Source of the DNA: Maribellus maritimus
Lineage (GTDB): Bacteria > Bacteroidota > Bacteroidia > Bacteroidales > Prolixibacteraceae
Direction: 5' to 3'
Length of the DNA stretch: 64,000 nucleotides
NCBI RefSeq assembly: GCF_022267315.1
Contig: NZ_JAIKLE010000001.1
Location: forward strand, 248,001-312,000
The notes under the pieces are model-generated. The model ran no database searches. It was not told the DNA's origin and was given only the letters and a program-made list of their open reading frames with translations. Shown here one piece after another: positions 17,108 to 27,512 of the stretch; position 1 is the first letter of the stretch, and each line of letters begins with the position of its first letter. The translations under genes and the position numbers were made by a program.

Positions 17108-19372
17108 ATGAAAAATTTTATACTTATCGCTTTTATTTTTGTTGGTTTTTCCACTTTCGGTCAAGATTCTTCCGAACCAACCGGTTTATTGACAGAACTG
17201 TTGAGGGCTCCCGAAATAGCCGTTATCACAGATTCAGAGCCTGAATTTGGATGGATTTTCCCGCAACAAGGGATATCCCAAACCGCCTGTCAAATTCTTG
17301 TAGCCAGTTCGTCGGATTTACTTCAGGAAAACAAAGCAGATTTGTGGGACAGTGGCAAAATGCAGTTGGCAAAGTCACAGAATATTTCTTATCAGGGGAA
17401 AAAACTACAGTCAAACACAAGTTACTGGTGGAAAGTAAAAGTGTGGGGAGAAAATAGCTATGAAAGTAAATACAGCCAGGCGCAAAAATTTATCACAGGT
17501 GATTTAAACCAAAATAAAGAATGGCCGGGGCAAAGCAAGTGGGTTCAGCTTGAGGAAGAAAAATGGGTTGCCGAAAACCGCCAAATGGCAAGTTTCTTTT
17601 CGTTGCTTCCGGTTACCTTTGAAAAATCTTCGGCCAACAGTTGGTTTGCTGACTTTGGAAAAGCAGCTTTTGCTACACTTGATATTCAGGTAACTGCAAA
17701 AAAGGAAGGTGAGAGACTCATTATATTTTTGGGAGAACGAAAAAACGTTGATTTTACAGTAAATAAAAATCCCGGGGTTTCCAACATCGGATTTTACAAA
17801 TACGAAACCCTTGTAAAAAAAGGAACGCACAATTATCAGGTCGAAATTCCTCGTCACGACGCACTTTATCCGCACAGCCAGAAGCTCGCGCCCTTTTACC
17901 CTGAAGTTCTTCCTTTTCGTTATACTGAAATAAACGGCACCGAAAATATGGAAGTAACCAATGTGGTCCAAAAGGCGCTCTTTTATTATTTCGACGACGA
18001 AGCATCACATTTTGAAAGTCCGGACAATAACTTAAACAAAGTGTGGGATTTGTGTAAATACACATTAAAAGCCACTCCTTTTTTGGGAGTATATTGTGAC
18101 GGAAACCGGGAACGTATGCCCTATGAGGCCGATGCCTACATCCAGCAACTGGGGCATTATTCCGTTGACCGTGAATACTCAGCAGCTCAGTATACAGCAG
18201 CTTTTTTAATCGCACATGCAAGCTGGCCAACCGAGTGGCAAATGCATTCGGTAATGATGGCCCGTGAGCACTATATGTACACCGGCGACACGGAATTTCT
18301 GGCAACAGTTTACGACGATTTGAAAAAGAAAACGCTTATTGATCTTGCGAGGGAGGATGGATTAATCAGCACAAGAACGGGGAAAGTAACACCTGAATTC
18401 CTTAAGAGCATTCATTATACAGGAGAGGGTTTTAGAGATATTGTTGACTGGCCGGCAGGGACACCTGTGGGACAAAAGCAGGCCAGCAATGCAGGCCCAA
18501 CTCCCGAAGGCGAACGCGATGGATATGTTTTTACCGATTACAATACGGTGGTAAACGCCTTTCATTTTTATGCGCTTAATTGCATGAGCGAGATTGCCGG
18601 CGCCCTAAAGAAAAAAGAAGATGCAGATTTCTTTAAAACACAGGCAAAAAAAGTCCAGGGAAGTATTATGAAAAACATGTTTAATAAAGAAAACGGAATC
18701 TTTACAGACGGCATTGGTACCGATCATTCAAGTTTACATGCTAATATGCTTCCTCTCGCTTTTAATCTGGTTCCCCAGGAGAACATAAAATCAGTTGCCG
18801 AATTTCTAAAAACCAAGGGGATGGCCTGTAGTGTTTACGGTGCGCAATACTTGCTGGAAGCGTTATACAATGCGGGCGAAGCAGAATATGCTCTGGATTT
18901 GATAACATCGGAAAGTAAACGCAGCTGGATAAACATGTTAAATGTTGGTTCAACCATGACCACTGAAGCCTGGGATGAATATTACAAGCCCAATCTAACC
19001 TGGAACCACGCATGGGGCGCAGCGCCGGGAAATATTATTCCCCGACGTTTACTGGGTATTCAGCCTCTAGATCCGGGATTTAAAACATTTACGGTAAATC
19101 CTCAGCCAACCGGACTGGAAGAACTTGAAATCAGGGTACCTACCATTCGAGGAGGCATTGAGTGTTCTTTAAATTCAAACGCTGGCTTATGGGAAATGGA
19201 ACTGTCGGTTCCGGGGAACAGTGAAACCTTTGTTCTTATTCCTTCAGAGTTAAATAATATATTGGTAAACGGCGAAAATTATACTCCTGCTTCTCAAATC
19301 CACTATCTCGGTATGTCTAGAAATTTGTTGCAGCTTAAAGGTGGAAATTACCGGATTTCAGCAAAAAAATAA
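17108..19372 (+). CDS. GH78 alpha-L-rhamnosidase-like secreted enzyme
   Basis: A 754-residue protein whose first 19 residues (MKNFILIAFIFVGFSTFGQ) are a typical signal peptide, so ATG 17108 is preferred over an upstream TTG. After an N-terminal fibronectin-like region (LWDSGKM, SYWWKVKVWG) and a beta-sandwich comes the six-hairpin catalytic domain. It has CDGNRERMPYEADAYIQ (site of the general acid in GH78) and a late TEAWDEYYKP...WNHAWGAAPGNIIPR segment leading to the C-terminal sandwich. The enzyme should release alpha-L-rhamnose from glycans or glycosides in the periplasm or outside. No SusC/SusD pair is adjacent, so it is not in a typical polysaccharide utilisation locus. Confidence 0.87.
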   Translation: MKNFILIAFIFVGFSTFGQDSSEPTGLLTELLRAPEIAVITDSEPEFGWIFPQQGISQTACQILVASSSDLLQENKADLWDSGKMQLAKSQNISYQGKKLQSNTSYWWKVKVWGENSYESKYSQAQKFITGDLNQNKEWPGQSKWVQLEEEKWVAENRQMASFFSLLPVTFEKSSANSWFADFGKAAFATLDIQVTAKKEGERLIIFLGERKNVDFTVNKNPGVSNIGFYKYETLVKKGTHNYQVEIPRHDALYPHSQKLAPFYPEVLPFRYTEINGTENMEVTNVVQKALFYYFDDEASHFESPDNNLNKVWDLCKYTLKATPFLGVYCDGNRERMPYEADAYIQQLGHYSVDREYSAAQYTAAFLIAHASWPTEWQMHSVMMAREHYMYTGDTEFLATVYDDLKKKTLIDLAREDGLISTRTGKVTPEFLKSIHYTGEGFRDIVDWPAGTPVGQKQASNAGPTPEGERDGYVFTDYNTVVNAFHFYALNCMSEIAGALKKKEDADFFKTQAKKVQGSIMKNMFNKENGIFTDGIGTDHSSLHANMLPLAFNLVPQENIKSVAEFLKTKGMACSVYGAQYLLEALYNAGEAEYALDLITSESKRSWINMLNVGSTMTTEAWDEYYKPNLTWNHAWGAAPGNIIPRRLLGIQPLDPGFKTFTVNPQPTGLEELEIRVPTIRGGIECSLNSNAGLWEMELSVPGNSETFVLIPSELNNILVNGENYTPASQIHYLGMSRNLLQLKGGNYRISAKK

Positions 19373-19402
19373 TTACTTTCACGAGCGCAAAAAGAAGGAA
19401 AA

Positions 19403-20167
19403 ATGCTGGAGATTTGTGCTATAGCATCAGGGAGCAACGGAAACTGCTACTATATTGGAAATGAAAAAGATGCCATTTTAGTTGATGCCGGAATTTCGTG
19501 TAAACAAATTCTGCTTCGTATGAAGGAAAAAGAATTGAATTCGGCCAAAATAAAGGCAGTTTTTATATCGCACGAACACAGCGACCATTTGCGAGGAGCA
19601 AGGGTTTTAGCTAAACGATTGCATGTTCCTGTTTACATTACTGCAAAAACATACAATGCAGCCTACAAAAATCTCAGGCCCGATTATCCGCGTTTTTTTG
19701 AACCTGCAAGCGAAATTAATATTGGAGAATTTACAGTTTATCCGTTTCTAAAAAACCACGATGCAGCAGAACCTTGCTCATTTAGAATTGAATACGCTGG
19801 AAAAAATATTGGCGTTTTTACTGATATCGGAGAAGCTTGCGAAAACGTTCAGTTTCATCTGGAAAAATGTGACGCGCTCTTTCTCGAAACCAACTACGAT
19901 GAAAAAATGCTCTGGGAAGGGCGTTATCCTTACATATTAAAAAGAAGAATAGCCTCTGCGTACGGACATCTATCCAACAACCAGGCTTTCCAACTTCTCA
20001 ATAATCATGCGGGGGATCATCTGGAATGTGTTTTTCTCAGTCATTTATCAAAAGAGAACAATTCACCGGAAATTGCTTTTAAAGAAATCCAAGCTCTGGA
20101 AACCCGGTTCAAGGTAAAACTAACTTCGCGTTACGAAGCGGGTGAAGTGATGCAAATAAAAATTTAA
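19403..20167 (+). CDS. MBL-fold metallo-hydrolase, YycJ/WalJ-like
   Basis: A 254-residue metallo-beta-lactamase fold protein. It has ICAIASGSNGNCYYI at the N-terminus, the metal motif SHEHSDHLRGA (HxHxDH), a second metal region FKNHDA-like (FLKNHDAAEPCSF), the acidic FTDIGEA and LFLETNYD, and the late SHLSKENN. This pattern is the YycJ/WalJ group, annotated as a possible double-strand DNA exonuclease linked to cell-wall and genome maintenance in Firmicutes. In Bacteroidota the role is not established. It starts 30 bases after the rhamnosidase stop and may share its transcript. Confidence 0.85.
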   Translation: MLEICAIASGSNGNCYYIGNEKDAILVDAGISCKQILLRMKEKELNSAKIKAVFISHEHSDHLRGARVLAKRLHVPVYITAKTYNAAYKNLRPDYPRFFEPASEINIGEFTVYPFLKNHDAAEPCSFRIEYAGKNIGVFTDIGEACENVQFHLEKCDALFLETNYDEKMLWEGRYPYILKRRIASAYGHLSNNQAFQLLNNHAGDHLECVFLSHLSKENNSPEIAFKEIQALETRFKVKLTSRYEAGEVMQIKI

Positions 20168-20220
20168 ACAAAAAGAATGACACCCCGTAATAAGATGCCA
20201 TTTTTCTTTATTGCAGTTAT

Positions 20221-21543
20221 TTAGTTTCCATTGTTTAGCAAATCGTCGCTAAGTGCCTGAAGCGTTTCTTTTTTCCGCGAAGTAGGCACAAGTACCGAAA
20301 TGTTGTGTCGGCTCCCTCCGTAAGAAATCATACGAATTGGAATTCCATCAAGCGCATTAAATACTTTTGAAGCAAAACCTTTCTCCTCCTGAATAATATC
20401 GCCAACAATACAAATAATAGTCATTTCGTCGTCAATTTCCACAGTCCCGTACTGGTCAAGCTCAGCTCGGATCTGACTCAAACTCCCTACATTATCAATT
20501 GTTAGCGAAACGGCAACCTCTGAAGTTGAAATCATATCGATGGGCGTTTTGTATTTCTCAAAAATCTGAAATACATTTTTCAAAAACCCATAAGCCATAA
20601 ACATTCTTCCGGAGCGAATTTTAATCGCTGTAATTCCGTCTTTTGCAGCAACAGCTTTAATACCTGTCCCGTCAGACTCAGCTGTAATCAACGTTCCACT
20701 ATCAGAAGGATTCATAGTATTTTTTAAACGAACAGGAATATTATGAACCCGGGCAGGAAGCACCGTATGCGGATGCAAAATCTTCGCTCCAAAATAAGCC
20801 AATTCAGCCGCTTCGTTAAATGAAAGCTGTTCTATTTTTTTGGTATTTTCCACATATCGCGGATCATTATTATGAAACCCATCAATATCAGTCCAGATTT
20901 GAATTTCTTCCACATCAACCGCCGCCCCAATTAAAGAAGCGGTATAATCACTCCCCCCTCGTTGCAAATTGTCAATATCCCCTTCTGTATTCCGGCAGAT
21001 AAATCCCTGAGTGATATAATAATCGGCTTCTCCGGTCTTTTTAAGCACTTTCTTCAGGTTTTTCCGAATAGCTGTCTGATCTGCCGATTTATCTTCATCT
21101 ATTCGCATAAAATCAAGTGCAGGAAGCAATTTCACATTGAACCCGTTTTCTTCCATCAGCAAGGCAAACAATTGTGTTGAAATTAATTCGCCCTGAGCCA
21201 AAATAGTATTCTCTCCAACCAGGGTAAATTTTCCTGACGTGAACGATTTTATGGTGTTAAAACTTTCTTTTAGCACCTTATGCCCAAGTGTTTTATTCTC
21301 TTCTGTATTGAAAAGCTTTTCAACAACCTTTTTGTATTTGGTTTCCAGTTTCCCTATAAAAATACGGGCGGTATCCTTATTTCTTTTATGAAGATAATTT
21401 GCTATTTCAACCAAGGAGTTTGTAGTACCCGACATGGCTGATAAAACTACAATTTTTTGTTCTCCATCGGTAACCAGTTTCATTACCGCTCTCATATTTT
21501 CGGGCGAACCAACCGAAGTACCACCAAATTTTAAAACCTTCAT
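20221..21543 (-). CDS. lysC: Aspartate kinase
   Basis: A 440-residue monofunctional aspartokinase, which phosphorylates L-aspartate in the first step of lysine, threonine and methionine synthesis. Seen are KFGGTSVGSPENM, the catalytic-domain LVGENTILAQGELIS, the nucleotide-binding GFICRNTEGDIDNLQRGGSDYTA and TDIDGFHNNDPRYV, followed by two ACT domains (about 300-440) that usually bind the feedback inhibitor. No homoserine dehydrogenase is fused, unlike ThrA-type enzymes. It is convergent with the YycJ-like gene and stands alone. Confidence 0.95.
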   Translation of the reverse strand: MKVLKFGGTSVGSPENMRAVMKLVTDGEQKIVVLSAMSGTTNSLVEIANYLHKRNKDTARIFIGKLETKYKKVVEKLFNTEENKTLGHKVLKESFNTIKSFTSGKFTLVGENTILAQGELISTQLFALLMEENGFNVKLLPALDFMRIDEDKSADQTAIRKNLKKVLKKTGEADYYITQGFICRNTEGDIDNLQRGGSDYTASLIGAAVDVEEIQIWTDIDGFHNNDPRYVENTKKIEQLSFNEAAELAYFGAKILHPHTVLPARVHNIPVRLKNTMNPSDSGTLITAESDGTGIKAVAAKDGITAIKIRSGRMFMAYGFLKNVFQIFEKYKTPIDMISTSEVAVSLTIDNVGSLSQIRAELDQYGTVEIDDEMTIICIVGDIIQEEKGFASKVFNALDGIPIRMISYGGSRHNISVLVPTSRKKETLQALSDDLLNNGN

Positions 21544-21656
21544 TGTATCCTTTTCGTTATCAACATTTTTATCGGCCGCAAAGATGGATATTTTTATATA
21601 ATTTTGAAAGCTTTTACAGTAAAAATGAATATTTATCCGACCATATTGAATAAATA

Positions 21657-22559
21657 TTACTTCTCTTTCAATTCAAATTTATCAAGAAAAAAATCAACTA
21701 AATCCTTTCCTGAAGAATCAATGATTCCGATTTCCGGAGCATAAACAATGGCTTCGGCTTCCACCTCCTTAGCTCTTTCAAGTAATGCCATGGCATGATT
21801 TGGATGATGATTTAATTCATCCTGATTCATTGGTGCGCCACCTGCTTGTTTATTAAATACAAAAAACGGAGAGGCATTTTTATTCATTTTCTCCAAAAAA
21901 TCGAGCTCCTTTCGAACGACTTCTGCCTCTGGGGTTCTTATGTAATCGGCCGAGTTAAAACCAAATGCCTGCGCAATTTCCAGCATCTTCTCCGGTGAAT
22001 TATCTTTAGGCAGACCTATAATTTTGTCCCAACGGCAAATATCATAAGTTGATTGTGTAGCAAATGCTCCCGCGCACGTCAGCCTTGTCGACTCCCGAAG
22101 CACCGGATTTTCGCTTTCCGGTTCGGCCATGTCATCAGAAAAAGCAAGCCACAATGATGTGCCTGCCCCCGCAGACCCTCCTGAACATGCAACACGATTT
22201 TTATCGATATTATATTTTTTTGCATTGTAACGAATATACTGAAGACAACACTTTGAATCATTTAAACTGGCTAAAATCCCGTAGGGCGCCTCATTCATAA
22301 ACCGGTAATTAATAACCGCAACTGAAACCCCCGAACGAAGAAAACGAACCATATCATCAGATGAGTAATATTTTGATTTATCTCCGCCAATAAAACCTCC
22401 GCCATGAATGTATATAACCAAAGGTGTGGGTTCTACAGAATCTGCCATCCATATATCAAAGTTATTCCTTGGATGCCGACCGTATTTTTCATTTTGAAAT
22501 GTAGCCCTTATTCCTTCTTTATTAACCGGTTCAACCAGTTCCAAATTCTCTGCAATCAT
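21657..22559 (-). CDS. Alpha/beta-hydrolase, carboxylesterase/lipase type
   Basis: A 300-residue cytoplasmic (no signal peptide) alpha/beta-hydrolase. The oxyanion motif HGGGF and the nucleophile elbow GGSAGAG (Ser in GxSxG) place it in the hormone-sensitive-lipase/carboxylesterase group. A possible catalytic His is in the HHPNHAM region. The substrate is unknown. It has its own upstream region of 190 bases separating it from the GntR gene on the same strand. Confidence 0.82.
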   Translation of the reverse strand: MIAENLELVEPVNKEGIRATFQNEKYGRHPRNNFDIWMADSVEPTPLVIYIHGGGFIGGDKSKYYSSDDMVRFLRSGVSVAVINYRFMNEAPYGILASLNDSKCCLQYIRYNAKKYNIDKNRVACSGGSAGAGTSLWLAFSDDMAEPESENPVLRESTRLTCAGAFATQSTYDICRWDKIIGLPKDNSPEKMLEIAQAFGFNSADYIRTPEAEVVRKELDFLEKMNKNASPFFVFNKQAGGAPMNQDELNHHPNHAMALLERAKEVEAEAIVYAPEIGIIDSSGKDLVDFFLDKFELKEK

Positions 22560-22749
22560 ACTTTTACTTTATTTCCCGCCCGATAAATACATTCCAAAAA
22601 ATTCCCGGGCAGAACAACATGAGTAAATTCCAATTCATTTTTGTACTGTAAATGAATTGGTTTAAAAAAATAGCGGTCAAAAGTAGGATTATATGATTGG
22701 AGTTAAAAATTTTTAAGCGCTTATTTTACTGAAAGCTGCTTATTTAGAT

Positions 22750-23457
22750 TTAAAAACGGCCGAAAATGGCGTGCTTTTCCGAATTAAAATATATAGTAGA
22801 ATAAATATTAAATCCTTCTTTGTTTGTTGCAAGCTTTCGTTCGATATACAAAACCGGTTGGGCACTTTTAAGTTGAAGGAGTTTTTTAATCTTGGCATCA
22901 GGTTTAATAGCCTTAAGTTTTTGCTCGCCTCCCAATATTTCAATCTGATAAGTCTGCCGTAAAATGTCAAACAGTGATTTATTTTCAAATGAACGATTGG
23001 TAATCCGGGGAATATGAATATTCGGAAGATGATTAATGTCGTAAAAAACAGGAGCTCCTTCAACAAAACGAAGTCGTTCCATATAAACACATCCGGCTTC
23101 CTGTTCCAGTTCCGAAAGTTCAAAGGGAAACGACTCCTCCCACTTCTGAATAACCGGCTTTTGTAAAATATCGGTTTTCAGATAACGAACACCAACTGCT
23201 GACGCTGTTCCGGCAATAGATAAAATGCCGATATCCCGAACCGGCTTTTTTACAATACTTCCTTTCCCCTGCTTTTTCAAAATCAATCCGTCTTTTACAA
23301 GTGAATCAAGCGCATGCCTCACTGTCGGGCGGGTCATATTATGTGCTGCACACAATTCATTTTCAGACGGCAGTAAACTTCCTTCCCCGTAAACACCATT
23401 CATGATGTGTTTTCGAAGAATCTCATATAGTTGACGGTATTGTGGTATGCTCCCCAT
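22750..23457 (-). CDS. GntR/HutC-type regulator with UTRA domain
   Basis: A 235-residue regulator with an N-terminal GntR winged helix (LPSENELCAAHNMTRPTVRHALDSLVKDGLI, about residues 25-70). Its UTRA ligand-binding domain (about 90-235) carries ERLRFVEGAPVFYDINHLP and a final PVLYIERKLATN. It is divergent from the E2/E1 dehydrogenase genes with 184 bases between start codons. That space holds two matched palindromes, so it probably controls both itself and the dehydrogenase operon. The ligand is not predictable from sequence and would most simply be a metabolite of the dehydrogenase pathway. Confidence 0.88.
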   Translation of the reverse strand: MGSIPQYRQLYEILRKHIMNGVYGEGSLLPSENELCAAHNMTRPTVRHALDSLVKDGLILKKQGKGSIVKKPVRDIGILSIAGTASAVGVRYLKTDILQKPVIQKWEESFPFELSELEQEAGCVYMERLRFVEGAPVFYDINHLPNIHIPRITNRSFENKSLFDILRQTYQIEILGGEQKLKAIKPDAKIKKLLQLKSAQPVLYIERKLATNKEGFNIYSTIYFNSEKHAIFGRF

Positions 23458-23497
23458 TTTGCCCCAAAGTTAAAAAATTTTTAAAACATATTAAACA

Positions 23498-23513
23498 ACT
23501 TGTAAATACAAGT
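23498..23513. promoter_or_regulatory. GntR operator candidate 1
   Basis: ACTTGT-AAAT-ACAAGT is a perfect 6-4-6 palindrome, extendable by one base each side. It is 41 bases upstream of the GntR start, well placed for autoregulation. Confidence 0.6.
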
Positions 23514-23598
23514 TATAAAATATATTTTTACACCGGCTTAAACAACACAAATAATTAAATATTGATTTTCAATACATTAAAGATAACAGATAATTAAA

Positions 23599-23614
23599 AT
23601 TTGTATTAACAAGT
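23599..23614. promoter_or_regulatory. GntR operator candidate 2
   Basis: ATTTGT-ATTA-ACAAGT has the same half-sites and the same 4-base spacing as the palindrome at 23498-23513, with one mismatch. It lies 28 bases upstream of the E2 start. Confidence 0.5.
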
Positions 23615-23641
23615 AAATCAAAATAACAAACCAGTAAGATT

Positions 23642-24919
23642 ATGGCAATACCAGTATTAATGCCGCGCCAGGGCCAGTCAGTAGAATCATGCATTTTGGG
23701 GCAATGGTACAAATCGGTTGGAGAAGAAGTTAGTGAAGGAGACATCCTTTTCTCTTACGAAACCGACAAGGCATCGTTTGAAGAAGAAGCAAAAGAAAGC
23801 GGTGTGCTTTTAGCCACATTTTTTGAAGAAGGTGATGAGATTCCGGTACTCGCGAATGTTGCGGTTATCGGAAAAGCGGGAGAATCTTTTGACGAGTTCG
23901 CTCCCGGAAAAGAAGGAACTCAGGAATCGGAAGAAAAAGAAACGGCAGAAGAAGCACCTAAAGTAATTGAATTCGAGATGGAAGAAAGCGAATCTGGTAG
24001 TCGAATTCGAATATCCCCATTGGCAAAAAACATGGCGGAGTCGATGGGTGTTGACATCTCAACATTAAAAGGCTCCGGCCCCCGCGGCAGAATTATTGCC
24101 CGTGATATAGAAGAAGCCTCAAAAACAACAACACCAGAACCGGCAGTAAATACAGAAACAAAAGCCAAACCGGCACCTGTTGCAGCTGCTCCGTCAAAAC
24201 CCGCAGTTATTCTTGAATCGGGAAGTGATTTTGAGGTAAAATCGATTCCAAATATTCGCAAACTGATTGCAAACGCAATGCACCAGTCGTTGCAAAACTC
24301 GGCACAACTTACACACCATATGAGTGCTGATGCGCGACAAATCATGAAATTGCGCAAAAAATTCAAAAAAGAATATTCCGAAGGAACAATCAAACAAAAT
24401 GTTACAATTAATGATTTGGTTTGTTTCGCAGTAATTCGTGCGTTGGAAAAATTTCCACAGGCAAACACGCATTATCTGGGCGACAAAATGAAATGGTTCA
24501 AAAAAGTTCATCTTGGACTGGCAGTTGACACGGATCGTGGCCTTATGGTTCCTGCCGTTCAAAACGCTGACGATTTATCGATCACAGGACTTTCTTACCA
24601 ACTACAGCAAGTTGCCACACAAAGCCGTGCCGGAAGTATCAATCCTGACTTATTAAGTCCGGAAGCAGCGTCATTTACAGTTTCTAACCTTGGAAATTAT
24701 GGCGTGGAAATGTTTACTCCGGTAATAAATCTTCCGCAAACTGCTATTTTGGGAGTTTGTACAATCATCCCACGCCCAAAAGAAATTGAAGATGGGGTTT
24801 ACGGTTTTGTTCCAATGATGGGACTTTCGTTAACTTACGATCACCAGGCGCTGGACGGAGGAGAAGCAACTCTATTCCTTGCTGAAATTAAAAATCAGAT
24901 TGAAACTCTTTCACTTTAA
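23642..24919 (+). CDS. 2-oxoacid dehydrogenase E2, dihydrolipoamide acyltransferase
   Basis: A 425-residue E2 component. The N-terminal lipoyl domain (1-80) carries the lipoylated lysine in ETDKASFE (Lys43). An acidic and then Ala/Pro-rich linker flanks a peripheral subunit-binding domain (about 120-155, [13 protein letters not shown]...[10 protein letters not shown]). The catalytic domain (about 200-425) ends with the active-site [11 protein letters not shown]2 transfers the acyl group from lipoate to CoA. The E1 gene follows after 16 bases. The acyl specificity (pyruvate, acetoin or branched-chain) is not decided by sequence. No E3 is adjacent, so the complex must borrow a dihydrolipoamide dehydrogenase from elsewhere. 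Confidence 0.92.
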   Translation: MAIPVLMPRQGQSVESCILGQWYKSVGEEVSEGDILFSYETDKASFEEEAKESGVLLATFFEEGDEIPVLANVAVIGKAGESFDEFAPGKEGTQESEEKETAEEAPKVIEFEMEESESGSRIRISPLAKNMAESMGVDISTLKGSGPRGRIIARDIEEASKTTTPEPAVNTETKAKPAPVAAAPSKPAVILESGSDFEVKSIPNIRKLIANAMHQSLQNSAQLTHHMSADARQIMKLRKKFKKEYSEGTIKQNVTINDLVCFAVIRALEKFPQANTHYLGDKMKWFKKVHLGLAVDTDRGLMVPAVQNADDLSITGLSYQLQQVATQSRAGSINPDLLSPEAASFTVSNLGNYGVEMFTPVINLPQTAILGVCTIIPRPKEIEDGVYGFVPMMGLSLTYDHQALDGGEATLFLAEIKNQIETLSL

Positions 24920-24935
24920 TATTAAACTTAATACG

Positions 24936-27404
24936 ATGCCAAAAGTACAATTTATAAATCCTGAAGAGGTCAGAAAACCTCGCCAACTGGAATTCAAACC
25001 AATTCCAATCAATCAGTACGAAAAAACGATTGAAGAAGAAAAAGAAAATTTTTCAAAAGAAGATTTTATCCGCATATTTCATGACATGGTTGTTATTCGC
25101 GAATTTGAAACCATGTTAAACCTGATAAAAACCCGCGGAGAATACAACGAGATTCCATACAATCATCCGGGACCAGCTCACCTTTCCATCGGGCAGGAAG
25201 CTGCTGCTGTTGGAATGGCTTACACTTTAGATGTTGATGATTTTATCTTTGGTTCGCACCGCAGCCACGGTGAAATTTTAGCAAAAGGTTTGTCTGCTAT
25301 TTCAAAATTGGATGACAAAACACTGGAAGAAATAATGGAAACCCATTTTGATGGAAAAACCCTGGCTCCGGTAAAAGCGGGCCACAAGGGCTCCACAAAA
25401 GAGTTGGCTGTTAAATTCCTTATTTACGGAACACTGGCTGAAATTTTTGCCCGCGAAACCGGATTCAACAAAGGGCTGGGGGGTTCGATGCACGCGTTCT
25501 TCACTCCTTTTGGAGTTTATCCGAACAACGCTATTGTTGGTGGTTCCGGCGATATTTCGGTGGGAGCAGCTTTGTACAAAAAAGTAAACCGTAAAAAAGG
25601 GATTGTTGTGGCCAACATTGGCGACGCATCCATGGCTTGCGGTCCGGTTTGGGAAGGATTAACTTTTGCTACCATGGACCAATTCTCTGAACTGTGGGAA
25701 GGCGATATGAAAGGCGGACTTCCCCTGGTTGTCAATATTATGAATAACCAATACGGAATGGGCGGACAAACCTGCGGAGAAACTATGGGTTATGAAATTG
25801 CAGCCAGAATTGGTGCCGGATTAAACAAAGATCAGATGCATGCCGAACGCGTTGACGGTTACAATCCGTTGGCAGTAATCGACGCCTACAAACGTAAAAG
25901 AAAAATCATTGAAGAAAAACGCGGCCCGGTTTTACTTGACGTTCTTACCTACCGTTACAGCGGGCACTCTCCTTCCGATGCCTCTTCCTACCGTTCAAAA
26001 GAAGAAGTGGAAGCCTGGGAAAAACAGGATTCGATTGTTTGGTTTGGCAGCGAATTGGTAAAAGCCGGCATTGCCACACAAGAAGAATTGGAGGCCATTA
26101 AAAACGAAACGGTAGAAATTATTACAAGTTCGCTCAAACTGGCTATCGACGACGAAGTTTCGCCACACATGGACATGAAAAAATATCCAAATTTGATTGG
26201 CGATATGATGTTCAGCAACCAAAGCCTGGATAAAATGGAAGATCGTCCGGTGGAAGTAAATCACCCGATGGAAGAAAATCCCCGTGTTCAGCAACTGGCA
26301 AAAAAAGAACGGTTTATGTTTGATGAAAACGGAAAACCGCATTCAAAAATAAAAACCTACGGATTACGCGATGGAATTTTCGAAGCAATCGTTGACCGTT
26401 TTTATAAAGATCCAACTTTAATTGCCTACGGAGAAGAAAACCGCGACTGGGGTGGCGCATTTGCTGTTTACCGCGGGTTAACAGAAGCACTGCCTTACCA
26501 TCGTTTGTTTAATTCTCCTATTTCAGAAGCATCGATTGTGGGAACTGCCATTGGCTACGCCATGTGCGGAGGCCGTGTAATTCCTGAAATTATGTATTGC
26601 GACTTTTTGGGTCGTGCCGGCGACGAGGTTTTTAACCAACTTCCAAAATGGCAGGCCATGAGTGGAAATGTACTTAAAATGCCGGTTGTAATTCGTGTTT
26701 CTGTTGGTTCAAAATATGGGGCACAACACTCGCAAGACTGGACAGCGCTGGCTGCTCATATTCCCGGATTAAAAGTCGTTTTCCCGGTTACGCCGTACGA
26801 TGCAAAAGGGTTAATGACCAGCGCACTTCAGGGAACTGACCCGGTGGTTTTCTTTGAAAGCCAACGTATTTACGATATTGGCGAACAATTCCACGAAGGT
26901 GGTGTACCGGAAGGTTATTATGAAATTCCAATGGGCGAACCGGATATCAAAAAAGAAGGAAGCGATGTTACCATTTTAACCATTGGGGCAACTTTGTATC
27001 GCGCTCTGGATGCGGCTAAAACACTGGAGGAAAAATACAATCTTTCAGCTGAAGTAATTGATGCCCGCTCACTGGTGCCATTTAATTACGATCTGGTAAT
27101 TGAATCCATCAAAAAAACAGGAAGAATTGTAATTTCGGGCGATGCTTCCGGACGCGGTTCGTTCCTGCGCGATTTGGCCTCAAATATTACAGAACTGGCA
27201 TTTGATTATTTAGATGCTCCACCAGTTGTTGTTGGTTCGCGTAACTGGATTACACCGGCACACGAACTGGAAGACTACTTCTTCCCTCAACCCGAGTGGA
27301 TTATTGATGCCATCCACGAACGTATTCTTCCAATTCCGGGATATACACCTGAAAATGACTTTACGGAAGAAGAACAGCTTGACAGAAATGCAAAAGGAAT
27401 CTAA
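24936..27404 (+). CDS. Fused E1 alpha-beta 2-oxoacid dehydrogenase (TPP enzyme)
   Basis: An 822-residue protein starting at ATG 24936. An in-frame TTG at 24879 would overlap E2 and is rejected. The first half (about 40-420) is an E1-alpha domain with [11 protein letters not shown] and the thiamine diphosphate motif running from GDASMACG to NNQYGMGG. The second half (about 480-810) is an E1-beta domain with [30 protein letters not shown] and a transketolase C-terminal part ([10 protein letters not shown]). The two subunits are normally separate genes, and the fusion explains the size. It decarboxylates a 2-oxoacid and passes the acyl group to the lipoyl domain of the upstream E2. The operon is closed by the terminator at 27483. 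Confidence 0.93.
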   Translation: MPKVQFINPEEVRKPRQLEFKPIPINQYEKTIEEEKENFSKEDFIRIFHDMVVIREFETMLNLIKTRGEYNEIPYNHPGPAHLSIGQEAAAVGMAYTLDVDDFIFGSHRSHGEILAKGLSAISKLDDKTLEEIMETHFDGKTLAPVKAGHKGSTKELAVKFLIYGTLAEIFARETGFNKGLGGSMHAFFTPFGVYPNNAIVGGSGDISVGAALYKKVNRKKGIVVANIGDASMACGPVWEGLTFATMDQFSELWEGDMKGGLPLVVNIMNNQYGMGGQTCGETMGYEIAARIGAGLNKDQMHAERVDGYNPLAVIDAYKRKRKIIEEKRGPVLLDVLTYRYSGHSPSDASSYRSKEEVEAWEKQDSIVWFGSELVKAGIATQEELEAIKNETVEIITSSLKLAIDDEVSPHMDMKKYPNLIGDMMFSNQSLDKMEDRPVEVNHPMEENPRVQQLAKKERFMFDENGKPHSKIKTYGLRDGIFEAIVDRFYKDPTLIAYGEENRDWGGAFAVYRGLTEALPYHRLFNSPISEASIVGTAIGYAMCGGRVIPEIMYCDFLGRAGDEVFNQLPKWQAMSGNVLKMPVVIRVSVGSKYGAQHSQDWTALAAHIPGLKVVFPVTPYDAKGLMTSALQGTDPVVFFESQRIYDIGEQFHEGGVPEGYYEIPMGEPDIKKEGSDVTILTIGATLYRALDAAKTLEEKYNLSAEVIDARSLVPFNYDLVIESIKKTGRIVISGDASGRGSFLRDLASNITELAFDYLDAPPVVVGSRNWITPAHELEDYFFPQPEWIIDAIHERILPIPGYTPENDFTEEEQLDRNAKGI

Positions 27405-27410
27405 AAAAAA

Positions 27411-27456
27411 TAACGGGGAATTTTAAGTAAAAAAGGAAGTTCAGAATTCCCCGCTT
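27411..27456. repeat. Inverted repeat after the E1 gene
   Basis: CGGGGAATT (27414-27422) pairs with AATTCCCCG (27445-27453), extended by TAA/TTA outside. There is no T-run directly after the stem, so it is not a textbook terminator. It may stabilise the 3' end of the E2-E1 transcript. Confidence 0.45.
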
Positions 27457-27482
27457 ATACTACTTTGCCAAAAAGTAATCTT

Positions 27483-27512
27483 AATCCGACTTTGAAAAAG
27501 GTCGGATTTTTT
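27483..27512 (+). terminator. Terminator of the E2-E1 operon
   Basis: AATCCGAC pairs with GTCGGATT around TTTGAAAAAG and runs into TTTTTT on the plus strand. It touches the stop codon of the convergent M23 peptidase gene. Confidence 0.8.

Noticed and set aside
17754-18305. 183-aa minus-strand open frame inside the rhamnosidase gene
   Set aside because: It is antisense to a well-supported GH78 gene, lacks domain motifs and has an amino-acid content typical of frame shadows.
23920-24468. 182-aa minus-strand open frame within the E2 gene
   Set aside because: Antisense to conserved E2 domains, with no promoter or family pattern.
24879-24935. TTG start for the fused E1 gene
   Set aside because: It would overlap the E2 gene and adds a non-conserved leader. 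ATG 24936 gives the family start.
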